Positions 42,736 to 51,224 of a stretch of DNA of 64,000 nucleotides are shown in pieces. The position numbers were made by a program, and so were the translations under genes. The DNA comes from Streptomyces sp. NRRL B-1347 (GTDB taxonomy: Bacteria > Actinomycetota > Actinomycetes > Streptomycetales > Streptomycetaceae). How positions within the stretch are numbered: the first letter of the stretch is position 1; each line of letters begins with the position of its first letter. The notes below the pieces were generated by a model that did no database searches, was not told where the DNA came from, and saw only the letters and a list, made by a program, of their open reading frames with translations. The stretch spans positions 143,887-207,886 of the forward strand of contig NZ_JOJM01000006.1 in assembly GCF_000720325.1 (NCBI RefSeq), written 5' to 3'.

Positions 42736-42926
42736 CGTTCCGGGCCCGGTGCGCGGCGCGCTCGGGCACCCCTGCGGCCCATACCAGCCAGGCACTCCCC
42801 AGTTGTCCACAGGCGGCGGGCCGTTGCGCTGCCAGCCGTTAGTGTGGGGCCCCGTCCGAGACGCCACGGCGCCCCCACAGGGCACGGGCGTCCACCGCAG
42901 TCCAGCGAACCGGGGCCCGTACCTCG

Positions 42927-45900
42927 ATGTCCGTGCACAGCCACCCCGCAGCCCACGACGGCGCTGCCGCCGGGTTCGACCCGTCCCGCGCCGCCGGGTT
43001 CGATCCGGCAAGCCCACCCGAGTTCCCCCGGCACGTCGTGACCGCGGTGCTCGTCTCCCACGACGGCGCCCGCTGGCTGCCCGACGCGCTCGCCGGACTG
43101 CTCGGCCAGGACCGCCCCGTACAGAACGCGATCGCGGCCGACACCGGCAGTGCGGACGACTCCGCGCGCCTGGTCACCGAGGCCCTCGGCGACGACCGCG
43201 TGCTGCACCTGGCCCGCCGCTCCGGCTTCGGCACCGCCGTCGACGAGGCCGTCCGCACGTCCCCCGTCCTCACCCCGGAGGACCTGCCGTATCTGAAGCG
43301 CCCCAGCGGCTGGGACCCGGTGAGCCGCAGCTGGCGCGACGACGCGTACGACCTGCCGGACCTGCCGCACGGCGAGCCCGAGCAGTGGCTGTGGCTCCTG
43401 CACGACGACTGCGCGCCCGAGCCCGGCGCCCTCGCCGAACTGCTGCGCGCCGTCGAGGCGGAGCGCGAGGCGGGCAGCGAGGTCGCGATCGTCGGCCCCA
43501 AGCTCCGCGGCTGGTACGACCGCAGGCAGCTGCTCGAGGTCGGCGTCTCCATCGCGCACTCGGGCCGCCGCTGGACCGGCCTCGACCGGCGCGAGCAGGA
43601 CCAGGGCCAGCACGACCACGTGCGGCCCGTGCTCTCCGTGTCCACCGCGGGCATGCTGATCCGCCGTGACGTCTTCGAGCGGCTCGGCGGGTTCGACCGC
43701 CGGCTGCCCCTCATGCGCGACGACGTCGACCTGTGCTGGCGCGCCCACGCGGCCGGACACCGCGTCCTGGTCGCCCCCGACGCCGTCGTGCGGCACGCCG
43801 AGGCCGCGTCGCGCGAGCGCCGCGCCGTCGACTGCGTGGGCCGTACGGCGACCTCGCCGCACCGCGTCGACAAGGCGGGCGCGGTCTACACCCTGCTCGT
43901 CAACTCCCGCACCGCCGTGCTGCCCTGGGTCCTCGTACGGCTCGTCGTCGGCACCCTGCTGCGCACGCTCGGCCTGCTCCTGGGCAAGGCGCCCGGCCAG
44001 GCCCTCGACGAGGTCGCCGGGCTCTTCGGCACGCTGCTGCGGCCCGAGCGGATCCTCGGCGCCCGCAAGAAGCGCGGCAAGCCGCAGCCGAGCGGCGGCG
44101 AGATGCGCCCCCTGTTCCCGCCGCCCGGCGCCACGGTGCGCGCCACCGTCGAGCAGGTCGCGAGCCACCTGGTCGGCGGTTCCGACCCCGAGGTCTCCGC
44201 CGCGGGACGGCACGGAGCCGTCGAGTCGGGGCCCGGCGGCGACGACGCCGACTTCCTGGAGATCGAGCAGTTCGCCCGCCTCAAGCGCGTCGCCCGCAAG
44301 CCCGGACCGCTGCTCTTCGTAGTGCTGCTCTTCGTGTCGCTCGTCGCGTGCCGGTCGCTGCTCGGCGGCGGCGCGCTCGCGGGCGGCGCGCTCCTGCCCG
44401 CGCCCGCCGACGCCTCGGCCCTGTGGTCGCGGTACGCGGACGCCTGGCACCCCGTGGGCATCGGCGGCACCGACGCGGCACCTCCCTACCTGGCCCTCCT
44501 GGCCGGCCTGTCGACGCTCCTGCTCGGCTCCACCGGGCTCGCCGTCACCGTCCTGCTGATCGGCTCGGTGCCGCTCGCGGGCTTCACCGCCTACTTCGCG
44601 TCCAGGCCCCTGGTCACCTCCCGGCTGCTGCGCGCGTGGGCGTCCGTCGCCTACGCCTTCCTGCCCGCCACCACCGGCGCGCTCGCGGGCGGCCGGATCG
44701 GCACCGCCGTCCTCGCCGTCCTGCTGCCGCTCATCGCGCGCGCGGGGGCGTCGGCGGCCGGGCTCACGGCCCAGGACGGCGCCCGCGGCAGCTGGCGCGC
44801 CACCTGGGCGTACGCGCTGCTCCTGACCGTCACCACGGCCTTCACGCCCATCGTGTGGCCCATCGCCGTCGTCGTCGGACTCCTGGTGCTCGCGCTGCGC
44901 CGCGGCGACCCCCTCGCGTACGGCCTGCGCTTCCTGGCCGCCGTCGGCACGCCGCTGCTCGTCCTCGCGCCGTGGTCCCTCACGCTGCTGCCGACCGGCT
45001 TCTTCAAGGAGGCAGGGCTCGCGTACGGCACGGGGTCCGGGTCCGCGCTCGACCTGCTCGGCGGCAGCCCCGGCGGCCCCGGCACCGTGCACGGACTGCT
45101 GCTCATCGGCATCGTCCTGGCCGCGCTCGCCGCCCTGCTGCGCGCCGAGCGGCAGCTGGCCGTCCGCACCGCCTGGACCGTCGCCCTCGTCGCCCTGGTG
45201 TTCGCCGCGCTCTCGAACGGCTCGGCGTGGGCGGGCCCGGCCACGCTCGCGTACGGCATCGCGCTGCTCGCCGCCGCCGCGCTCGGGGCCGACGGCGCAC
45301 GCGCGCGTGTCGCCGAGCAGAGCTTCGGCTGGCGCCAGCCGGTGGCCGCGCTCATCGCGTTCGCCGCCGCCGCCGGGCCGCTGCTCGCCGCCGCCGGGTG
45401 GATGATCCGCGGCGCCGACGGCCCGCTGGAGCGGCGCGACCCCGTGCAGGTGCCCGCGTTCGTCGCCGAGGAGAGCCGCACCCAGGACCAGGCCCGCACG
45501 CTCGTCCTGGACAGCGAATCCCCGGCAGAGGTCGCCTACATGCTGGTCCGCGGCTCCGGCGCCCGCCTCGGAGACGCCGAACTCGCCGCGAAGGACGGCA
45601 CGGACGCCCGCCTCGACCGCATCGTGGCCCGCCTCCTCGCGGGCTCCGGCGCCGACCAGGCCGACCAGCTCGGCGGCTACGCGGTGCGCTACGTCCTCGT
45701 CCGCGACGGGGCGCCCCGGCAGCTGAGCCGCACCCTGGACACCACGCCGGGCCTGACCCGGCTCAGCCAGGAGGACGGCAGCGCGCTGTGGCGCGTGGAC
45801 CGGCAGGTCGCCCGCGCGGCCATCGTGTCCGGCTCCCGGGACCCCGAGCCGGTCGCCGCCGGGCCCGTGGAGGTGCACGCCAAGGTCCCGTCCGGCGACG

Positions 45901-46640
45901 AGGGCCGCGTGCTGCGCCTCGCCGACGCGGCGGACCCGGGCTGGACGGCGACCCTGGACGGCCGCGCGCTCACCAGGACCACCGTGGACGGCTGGGCCCA
46001 GGGCTTCGAACTGCCCGCCTCCGGTGGCCGCCTGGACATCGCGTACGAGCCGTCGGCGACCCACACGGCGCTGCTGTGGACGCAGGGCGCGCTCGCGCTC
46101 GTCCTGGTGGTCCTCGCGCTGCCCGGACGCCGCCGCGACGTGGACGACGACCTCCCGGAGGAGGAGCTGGTGCCCGCGCAGGCCGCCTCGGGCGAGGGCC
46201 GCAGGGCGCGCAGGCTGCGGGCCCAGGGCGAACAGGCCCTCCCGGAGGGCGCGTTCCCCGATGGCGCCCCCGAAGGGGCCGCTCTGGGCGCGGTCCCGGC
46301 CCAGCACACCCCGTCGCCGCCCCCGCACGCGCCCGCCCAGGGCGAGTGGCAGACCCCCGCCCACGCGGGCGCCGACCAGGGCACGTACGGCGGTGAACAG
46401 CACCACCAGTGCGGCCAGTACGCCTCCGGGGGCTACGACCCGGCGTACCAGGCGGACCCCTACCAGGGCGGTCAGTACGACCCGTACGCCTACGAAGGTA
46501 CGTACGGCACGTACGAGACGACCCCGGGATACGGCCAGCCGTACGACTCCATGGACGCCGCCCACCCGCAGCACCCGCCGATGCCGCCGCGCCCCCCGCA
46601 CGGCACCGACAGTGAGCGCCCCGACGGGAGCCAGCAGTGA
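42927..46640 (+). CDS. Giant membrane glycosyltransferase (GT2 domain plus multi-pass membrane region)
   Basis: 1237 residues. A GT2 domain occupies about 35-330: VTAVLVSHDGARWLPDALAG, the metal-binding LLHDDCAPEPG (D160-D161), and FDRRLPLMRDDVDLCWRAH. A helical segment near 340-365 is followed by a multi-spanning region (about 470-860, roughly ten or more helices). Then comes an extracellular segment of about 200 residues with a beta-rich end, a last helix (LLWTQGALALVLVVLALPG), and a cytoplasmic tail rich in Gly, Tyr, Gln and Pro. It probably transfers sugars to a lipid-linked or wall acceptor across the membrane. The stop overlaps the start of the next gene, so the two products likely act together. 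The acceptor is unknown. Confidence 0.88.
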   Translation: MSVHSHPAAHDGAAAGFDPSRAAGFDPASPPEFPRHVVTAVLVSHDGARWLPDALAGLLGQDRPVQNAIAADTGSADDSARLVTEALGDDRVLHLARRSGFGTAVDEAVRTSPVLTPEDLPYLKRPSGWDPVSRSWRDDAYDLPDLPHGEPEQWLWLLHDDCAPEPGALAELLRAVEAEREAGSEVAIVGPKLRGWYDRRQLLEVGVSIAHSGRRWTGLDRREQDQGQHDHVRPVLSVSTAGMLIRRDVFERLGGFDRRLPLMRDDVDLCWRAHAAGHRVLVAPDAVVRHAEAASRERRAVDCVGRTATSPHRVDKAGAVYTLLVNSRTAVLPWVLVRLVVGTLLRTLGLLLGKAPGQALDEVAGLFGTLLRPERILGARKKRGKPQPSGGEMRPLFPPPGATVRATVEQVASHLVGGSDPEVSAAGRHGAVESGPGGDDADFLEIEQFARLKRVARKPGPLLFVVLLFVSLVACRSLLGGGALAGGALLPAPADASALWSRYADAWHPVGIGGTDAAPPYLALLAGLSTLLLGSTGLAVTVLLIGSVPLAGFTAYFASRPLVTSRLLRAWASVAYAFLPATTGALAGGRIGTAVLAVLLPLIARAGASAAGLTAQDGARGSWRATWAYALLLTVTTAFTPIVWPIAVVVGLLVLALRRGDPLAYGLRFLAAVGTPLLVLAPWSLTLLPTGFFKEAGLAYGTGSGSALDLLGGSPGGPGTVHGLLLIGIVLAALAALLRAERQLAVRTAWTVALVALVFAALSNGSAWAGPATLAYGIALLAAAALGADGARARVAEQSFGWRQPVAALIAFAAAAGPLLAAAGWMIRGADGPLERRDPVQVPAFVAEESRTQDQARTLVLDSESPAEVAYMLVRGSGARLGDAELAAKDGTDARLDRIVARLLAGSGADQADQLGGYAVRYVLVRDGAPRQLSRTLDTTPGLTRLSQEDGSALWRVDRQVARAAIVSGSRDPEPVAAGPVEVHAKVPSGDEGRVLRLADAADPGWTATLDGRALTRTTVDGWAQGFELPASGGRLDIAYEPSATHTALLWTQGALALVLVVLALPGRRRDVDDDLPEEELVPAQAASGEGRRARRLRAQGEQALPEGAFPDGAPEGAALGAVPAQHTPSPPPHAPAQGEWQTPAHAGADQGTYGGEQHHQCGQYASGGYDPAYQADPYQGGQYDPYAYEGTYGTYETTPGYGQPYDSMDAAHPQHPPMPPRPPHGTDSERPDGSQQ

Positions 46641-48121
46641 ACCGCACCACCCTGTCCCTGATCGCCGCGGCGGCGGCCCTGGCCGCCGTCACCGGCTTCG
46701 CCGCCGTCAACGCCCCCGCGGGTGACGAAGGCGTCGCGGCGGCGAAGCGGCTGCCCGTGGAGCGCACGCGGCTGCTGTGCCCGGAGCCCAGCACGTCCGA
46801 CCTCGCGGAGACGACGTACACGGCGTTCACGCCGAAGTCCGAGGCCGCCGGGCGCGCGGGCGGCGCCGCGCTGTTCCCCGTCGTCAAGCAGCTGACGGAT
46901 GCGCCGCAGGGCGGCAAGGGCAAGGCCGCCAAGCCGTTCCTGACCCAGAAGGAGCCCGGGAAGCCGGTCTCCGGCGAGGAGTCGGGCGCGGAGGCCCCCA
47001 CGCTCATCGGCAGCGCCGACGGCCGCCTGGCGCCCGGCTGGACCGCCCAGCAGACCACTTCGGTCAGCGCGGGCGCGGGGCGCGGCCTGCACGGCACCAA
47101 CTGCACCGCTCCGGACACCGACTTCTGGTTCCCCGGCGCCAGCACCGCCAAGGGCCGCAACGACTACGTCCACCTGATGAACCCGGACGACGCGGCGGCG
47201 GTCGTGGACATCGAGCTGTACGGCCCCGACGGCGCCCTGAAGGCCGAGGTCGGCGAGTCCATCCAGATCCAGCCGCGCTCCAGCGTCCCCGTGCTCCTGT
47301 CGACGCTCACGCCCAAGCCGCACGCCAACCTCACCATGCACGTCACCGCGCGCAGCGGCCGCGTCGCCGCCGCGGTGCAGTCGTCGGACGAGGAGCTGGG
47401 CGGCGACTGGCTGCCCGCCGCCGCCGATCCGGCGCCCCGCCTGGTGCTTCCGGGCATCCCCAAGGACGCGACTTCGGTCCGCCTCGTCGCTTTCGCGCCG
47501 GGCGCCGACGACGCCGATCTGAAGGTCCAACTCGCCTCGCCCACGGGATCGATCACTCCCGCCGGGCACGAGACCCTGCACGTCAAGTCCGGCATGACGA
47601 CGGCGGTGGACCTGGGCGACGTGACCAAGGGGGAGGCGGGTTCCCTGGTCCTCACCCCCACGGAGGACTCCGTGCCGGTGGTGGCGGCGCTGCGCGTCAC
47701 CCGCGGCAAGGGCGCCAAGCAGGAGACGGCGTTCATCCCCGCGACCGCCCCGGTGGGCGCCCGCGCCACCGTCGCGGACAACCGCGCCAAGGGCGCCACG
47801 CTCTCCCTGACGGCCCCCGACAAGACCACCCGCGTCAAGGTGACGGCGTCCCCGGGGACGGAGGCGGGCGAGCCCACCAGCAAGACGTACACGGTCAAGG
47901 CGGGCACGACGCTCGCCGTCGCCCCGCCCGCGCCCTCCGGTCTGAAGGGCTCCTACGCCCTCACCCTGGAGCCGCAGTCGGACGCCCCGGTCTACGCCTC
48001 CCGCATGCTGGAGATCCCCGAGAACGGCATCCCCATGTTCACGATCCAGTCCCTGCCGGACGACAGGGGGACGGTGGAGGTGCCGAAGGCGAAGCAGGAC
48101 CTGGAGGTGCTGCAGAAGTAG
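46637..48121 (+). CDS. DUF5719-family secreted protein
   Basis: 494 residues. The N-terminal hydrophobic segment (TLSLIAAAAALAAVTGFAAV) acts as a signal peptide or anchor; the rest is an extracytoplasmic, beta-rich protein with repeated modules, for example DFWFPGASTAKGRNDYVHLM and VHLMNPDDAAAVVDIELYGP. I recognise the DUF5719 pattern; no biochemical role is known. GTG 46637 overlaps the stop of the giant glycosyltransferase by four bases, so they are co-translated. This pairing suggests that it helps or receives the product of that enzyme outside the membrane. Confidence 0.85.
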   Translation: MNRTTLSLIAAAAALAAVTGFAAVNAPAGDEGVAAAKRLPVERTRLLCPEPSTSDLAETTYTAFTPKSEAAGRAGGAALFPVVKQLTDAPQGGKGKAAKPFLTQKEPGKPVSGEESGAEAPTLIGSADGRLAPGWTAQQTTSVSAGAGRGLHGTNCTAPDTDFWFPGASTAKGRNDYVHLMNPDDAAAVVDIELYGPDGALKAEVGESIQIQPRSSVPVLLSTLTPKPHANLTMHVTARSGRVAAAVQSSDEELGGDWLPAAADPAPRLVLPGIPKDATSVRLVAFAPGADDADLKVQLASPTGSITPAGHETLHVKSGMTTAVDLGDVTKGEAGSLVLTPTEDSVPVVAALRVTRGKGAKQETAFIPATAPVGARATVADNRAKGATLSLTAPDKTTRVKVTASPGTEAGEPTSKTYTVKAGTTLAVAPPAPSGLKGSYALTLEPQSDAPVYASRMLEIPENGIPMFTIQSLPDDRGTVEVPKAKQDLEVLQK

Positions 48122-48136
48122 CGGGGGCCCGGACGG

Positions 48137-48595
48137 TCAGTCCTCGCCGTACCGCGGGTCCACCGACTCCGGAGAGAGCCCGAGGAGCTCGGCGACCTGC
48201 TCGACGACCACCTCGTGGACGAGCGCGGCCCGCTCGTCCCGCCCCTTGGTGCGGATCTCCACGGGCCGCCGGTAGACGACGACCCGGGCGGGCTGCCCCT
48301 CGGACGCGGTCACGGTCCCTCCGAGCGGCACGGTCTCCCCTGTCCACTCCTCGTCCGGGGCACCGCCGACGGTGGGCGGCACCTCGAGCACCAGGAAGTC
48401 GATCTCGGTGAGCTGCGGCCAGCGCCGCTCAAGACGCTCCACGGAGTCCTGCACGAGGTCCGTGAAGGCCTCAGCGCGGCTCGCGGAGAGGGGGACCTGC
48501 GGCGGCGCCACGGGGCCGCGCATGCCCCTGCCGTGGCGGTCGCGGCGGCGGGGCCTCGGCTCGGCGGCGCGGGGCTGTACGGGGTCGTCCATCAC
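48137..48595 (-). CDS. Metallopeptidase-like family protein (zincin-like)
   Basis: 152 residues. The C-terminal part carries ALVHEVVVEQVAELLGLSP, the actinobacterial zincin-like family motif where the canonical HExxH has only its first half: His-Glu is present, the second His is not. Activity is therefore doubtful. Residues 1-35 are basic and disordered. It matches the position of Rv3259 beside DUF3499. GTG 48595 is preferred over ATG 48592, because TACGCT (minus strand, 48607-48602) ends six bases before it, as in a leaderless gene. It is divergent from DUF3499. Confidence 0.75.
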   Translation of the reverse strand: MMDDPVQPRAAEPRPRRRDRHGRGMRGPVAPPQVPLSASRAEAFTDLVQDSVERLERRWPQLTEIDFLVLEVPPTVGGAPDEEWTGETVPLGGTVTASEGQPARVVVYRRPVEIRTKGRDERAALVHEVVVEQVAELLGLSPESVDPRYGED

Positions 48596-48902
48596 TGACG
48601 AAGCGTAGTCCCCGAGATCGCCCTTTCCGCACGGAGCGCGGCATGTCGCTTCCTGACCATTCCAGCCAAGCTTGGGCTCGATTGCGTATCTCTCCTGTAC
48701 TGCGGATCTCGCCCCGATTGGCAGTATTTGTTCCGAGTGGTGACCGGGTTCAACACCACAGGCCCCGTTGGTCCCTTGTGTCGCCGCAGGTCAGAGCGGT
48801 GCTTTCCGGACACGCCGTGCGCGGGATCACAGCACGACACGGGGGAGTGACCTGGTGGAGAGTCGTCGCGGCCCGCTCAAGAGTGCGGTACCGTCCAACG
48901 TC
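48596..48902. promoter_or_regulatory. Divergent promoter region of the metallopeptidase-like and DUF3499 genes
   Basis: About 307 bases, less GC-rich than average, with no supported gene. Minus-strand TACGCT (48607-48602) and plus-strand TACCGT (48889-48894) lie six and eight bases before the respective GTG starts, consistent with leaderless transcripts in both directions. Other candidate boxes in the middle (around 48680-48735) are not convincing. Confidence 0.5.
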
Positions 48903-49277
48903 GTGAGCCCTGTACGTCGCTGTTCGCGCACCGCTTGCGGCCGACCCGCCGTCGCGACGCTGACGTACGTCTACGCCGACTCGACCGCGGTCCTCGGCCC
49001 CCTCGCCACCTACGCCGAACCCCACTGCTACGACCTGTGCGCCGAGCACTCCGAGCGCCTGACCGCGCCCCGCGGCTGGGAGGTCGTCCGGCTCGCCGAC
49101 GGCTCGGGCCCGGCCCGGCCCAGCGGCGACGACCTCGAAGCGCTCGCCAACGCCGTGCGCGAGGCCGCCCGGCCCCAGGAGCGCGCCGCGGAGGCGGGCG
49201 GCGGCTCGCGCGGGGCGGACCCCATGGAGGTCGCGCGCCGCGGCCACCTGCGGGTGCTGCGCTCGCCCGACAACTGA
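48903..49277 (+). CDS. DUF3499-family protein
   Basis: 124 residues. It begins VSPVRRCSRTACGRPAVATL and contains EPHCYDLCAEHSERLTAPRG; the two CxxxxC/CxxxC pairs look like a zinc-binding or knuckle site. The rest is acidic and Ala-rich. The family is conserved in actinobacteria next to phosphomannomutase (Rv3258c beside Rv3257c). No function is known. The start is GTG 48903, the first residue of the family N-terminus. Confidence 0.85.
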   Translation: MSPVRRCSRTACGRPAVATLTYVYADSTAVLGPLATYAEPHCYDLCAEHSERLTAPRGWEVVRLADGSGPARPSGDDLEALANAVREAARPQERAAEAGGGSRGADPMEVARRGHLRVLRSPDN

Positions 49278-49454
49278 GGGCGCATTCCTGACGGCCGCAC
49301 GACCGGGGCGGTGTCCCCAGCGGATCCAAGCCCCCGCACATGCGCTCCGCACGCCCATGAGTGAATCTTCACCGGCACACGGATTGACGGCTGTTTGTCG
49401 AGGCCACGACTATTTCGCCACCCCGTGATCAAGGGATCATCCAGGGAGGCACCC

Positions 49455-51071
49455 GTGTTCGTGCAGCAACTGGAGCCCGTGGCCGACTCGCTCGGCCTGT
49501 CCGCACTCGTCGCGACCCTGCCCCTGCTCACCGTCCTCGTTCTCCTCGGCGCCGTCCGCATGAAGGCGCACCGGGCCGGGCTCATCGGCCTCGCCATGGC
49601 CGTCGCCGTCGCCTGGCTCGTGTTCGGCATGCCCCTCGGGCAGACCGCGTCCAGCGCCGCCCAGGGGGCCGTGTTCGGGCTCTTCCCCATCCTGTGGATC
49701 GTCGTCAACGCCCTGTGGGTGTACCGGATGACCGTCCGCACCCGGCACTTCGACATCCTCAGACGCTCCTTCGGGCGCCTCTCCGACGACCCGCGCATCC
49801 AGGCGCTCGTCGTCGCCTTCTGCTTCGGCGCGCTGCTGGAAGCGCTCGCAGGCTTCGGTGCGCCCGTCGCGATCAGCGCGGTCATGCTCGTGGCGCTCGG
49901 CTTCGACCCGGTGCGCGCCGCGGTCGTCGCCCTCGTCGCCAACACCGCGCCCGTCGCCTTCGGCGCCATGGGCACCCCCGTGGTGACGCTCGCGCAGGTC
50001 ACCGGCATCCCCCTGGACACCGTCGCCACCGTGGTCGGCCGCCAGACGCCGCTGCTCGCCCTGGTCGTGCCGCTGCTCCTGGTCGCCCTCGTCGACGGGC
50101 GGCGCGGTCTGCGCGAGACCTGGGTGCCCGCCCTCGCCTGCGGCTTCGCCTTCGCCGCCGCCCAGTTCGCCGCCTCCAACTACGTCTCCGCGCAACTGGC
50201 CGACATCGGTGCCGCTTTGGCGGGCGCGGGCGCCCTCGTGGCCGTGCCGCACGCCCGCAGGCCCGCGGCCGAACCCGTACGCGCCGCGGTCCTGACCGGC
50301 GCGCGCAGCGAGGACCTCGACCGCGACGACCCGCGCGCGGACGTGCTGCGCGCCTACGCCCCGTACGCCCTGATCGTCGCGATCTTCTCCGTCGCGCAGA
50401 TCCCGCCCGTCAAGGACTTCCTCGCCGAGGCCACCCGCACCTTCGACTGGCCCTTCCTCGACGTCGCGGGGCCCACGGGCGACCCGGTCGGGGGCAACGT
50501 CTTCTCGCTGCCCCTGGTGGCCACCGGCGGCACCCTCGTCCTGCTCGCAGGCCTGGGGACGGCCGCCGTACTCGGTGTCCACGCGCGCGTGGCGGCACGG
50601 GAGTGGGCGGCGACCGTCCACGAACTGCGGTTCGCGATCCTCACGGTGACGAGCGTCCTCGCGCTCGCGTACGTCATGAACCTCTCCGGACAGGCCGCCA
50701 CCATCGGGCACTTCGTGGCCGACGCGGGCGCGGGCCTCGCCTTCCTCTCGCCGGTGCTCGGCTGGTTCGGCGTCGCGGTGACCGGCTCGGACACCTCCGC
50801 GAACGCGCTGTTCGGCGCCCTCCAGGTGACCGCGGCCGAACAGTCGGGCCTGTCGCCCGAACTCCTCGCCGCCGCCAACAGCTCGGGCGGGGTGCTCGGC
50901 AAGATGATCTCCCCGCAGAACCTGACCATCGCCTGCGCGGCCGTCGGGCTCGCGGGCAAGGAGGGCGATCTGCTGCGCAAGGTGCTGCCCTGGAGCCTCG
51001 GCCTGCTGCTCGTGATGTGCCTGATCGTGGTGGGCCAGAGCACGGCGGTGCTCGGCTGGATGCTTCCCTGA
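49455..51071 (+). CDS. L-lactate permease (LctP/LldP family)
   Basis: 538 residues with about 13 hydrophobic segments. Family features include ALLEALAGFGAPVAISAVML, NTAPVAFGAMGTPVVTLAQV, GVAVTGSDTSANALFGALQV and ANSSGGVLGKMISPQNLTIA. Members take up lactate (and glycolate) with protons. GTG 49455 has GGAGG five bases upstream. It is inserted between DUF3499 and phosphomannomutase, a place with no permease in the M. tuberculosis version of this block, so it is probably a lineage-specific addition. Confidence 0.92.
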   Translation: MFVQQLEPVADSLGLSALVATLPLLTVLVLLGAVRMKAHRAGLIGLAMAVAVAWLVFGMPLGQTASSAAQGAVFGLFPILWIVVNALWVYRMTVRTRHFDILRRSFGRLSDDPRIQALVVAFCFGALLEALAGFGAPVAISAVMLVALGFDPVRAAVVALVANTAPVAFGAMGTPVVTLAQVTGIPLDTVATVVGRQTPLLALVVPLLLVALVDGRRGLRETWVPALACGFAFAAAQFAASNYVSAQLADIGAALAGAGALVAVPHARRPAAEPVRAAVLTGARSEDLDRDDPRADVLRAYAPYALIVAIFSVAQIPPVKDFLAEATRTFDWPFLDVAGPTGDPVGGNVFSLPLVATGGTLVLLAGLGTAAVLGVHARVAAREWAATVHELRFAILTVTSVLALAYVMNLSGQAATIGHFVADAGAGLAFLSPVLGWFGVAVTGSDTSANALFGALQVTAAEQSGLSPELLAAANSSGGVLGKMISPQNLTIACAAVGLAGKEGDLLRKVLPWSLGLLLVMCLIVVGQSTAVLGWMLP

Positions 51072-51224
51072 CGTCCTTGGGTAACGCCGCCACAACCCGC
51101 TGTCAGTGGTTGGAGGTAGTTTGGGGGCGCCGTAGGAAGTCCGCCGATGGAAGTCCGCCGCGTGCGGCCGCCCGCCCGGGCGCCCCCGACGCGTCGCTGA
51201 ACGTACGTAGAGAGAGGCTTGGCC

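Noticed and set aside
42723..46601. Very long antisense open frame (about 1290 codons) opposite the giant glycosyltransferase
   Set aside because: It is the mirror of third-position GC bias in the plus-strand gene. Its product is Arg/Gly/Glu/Val low-complexity sequence with no domain.
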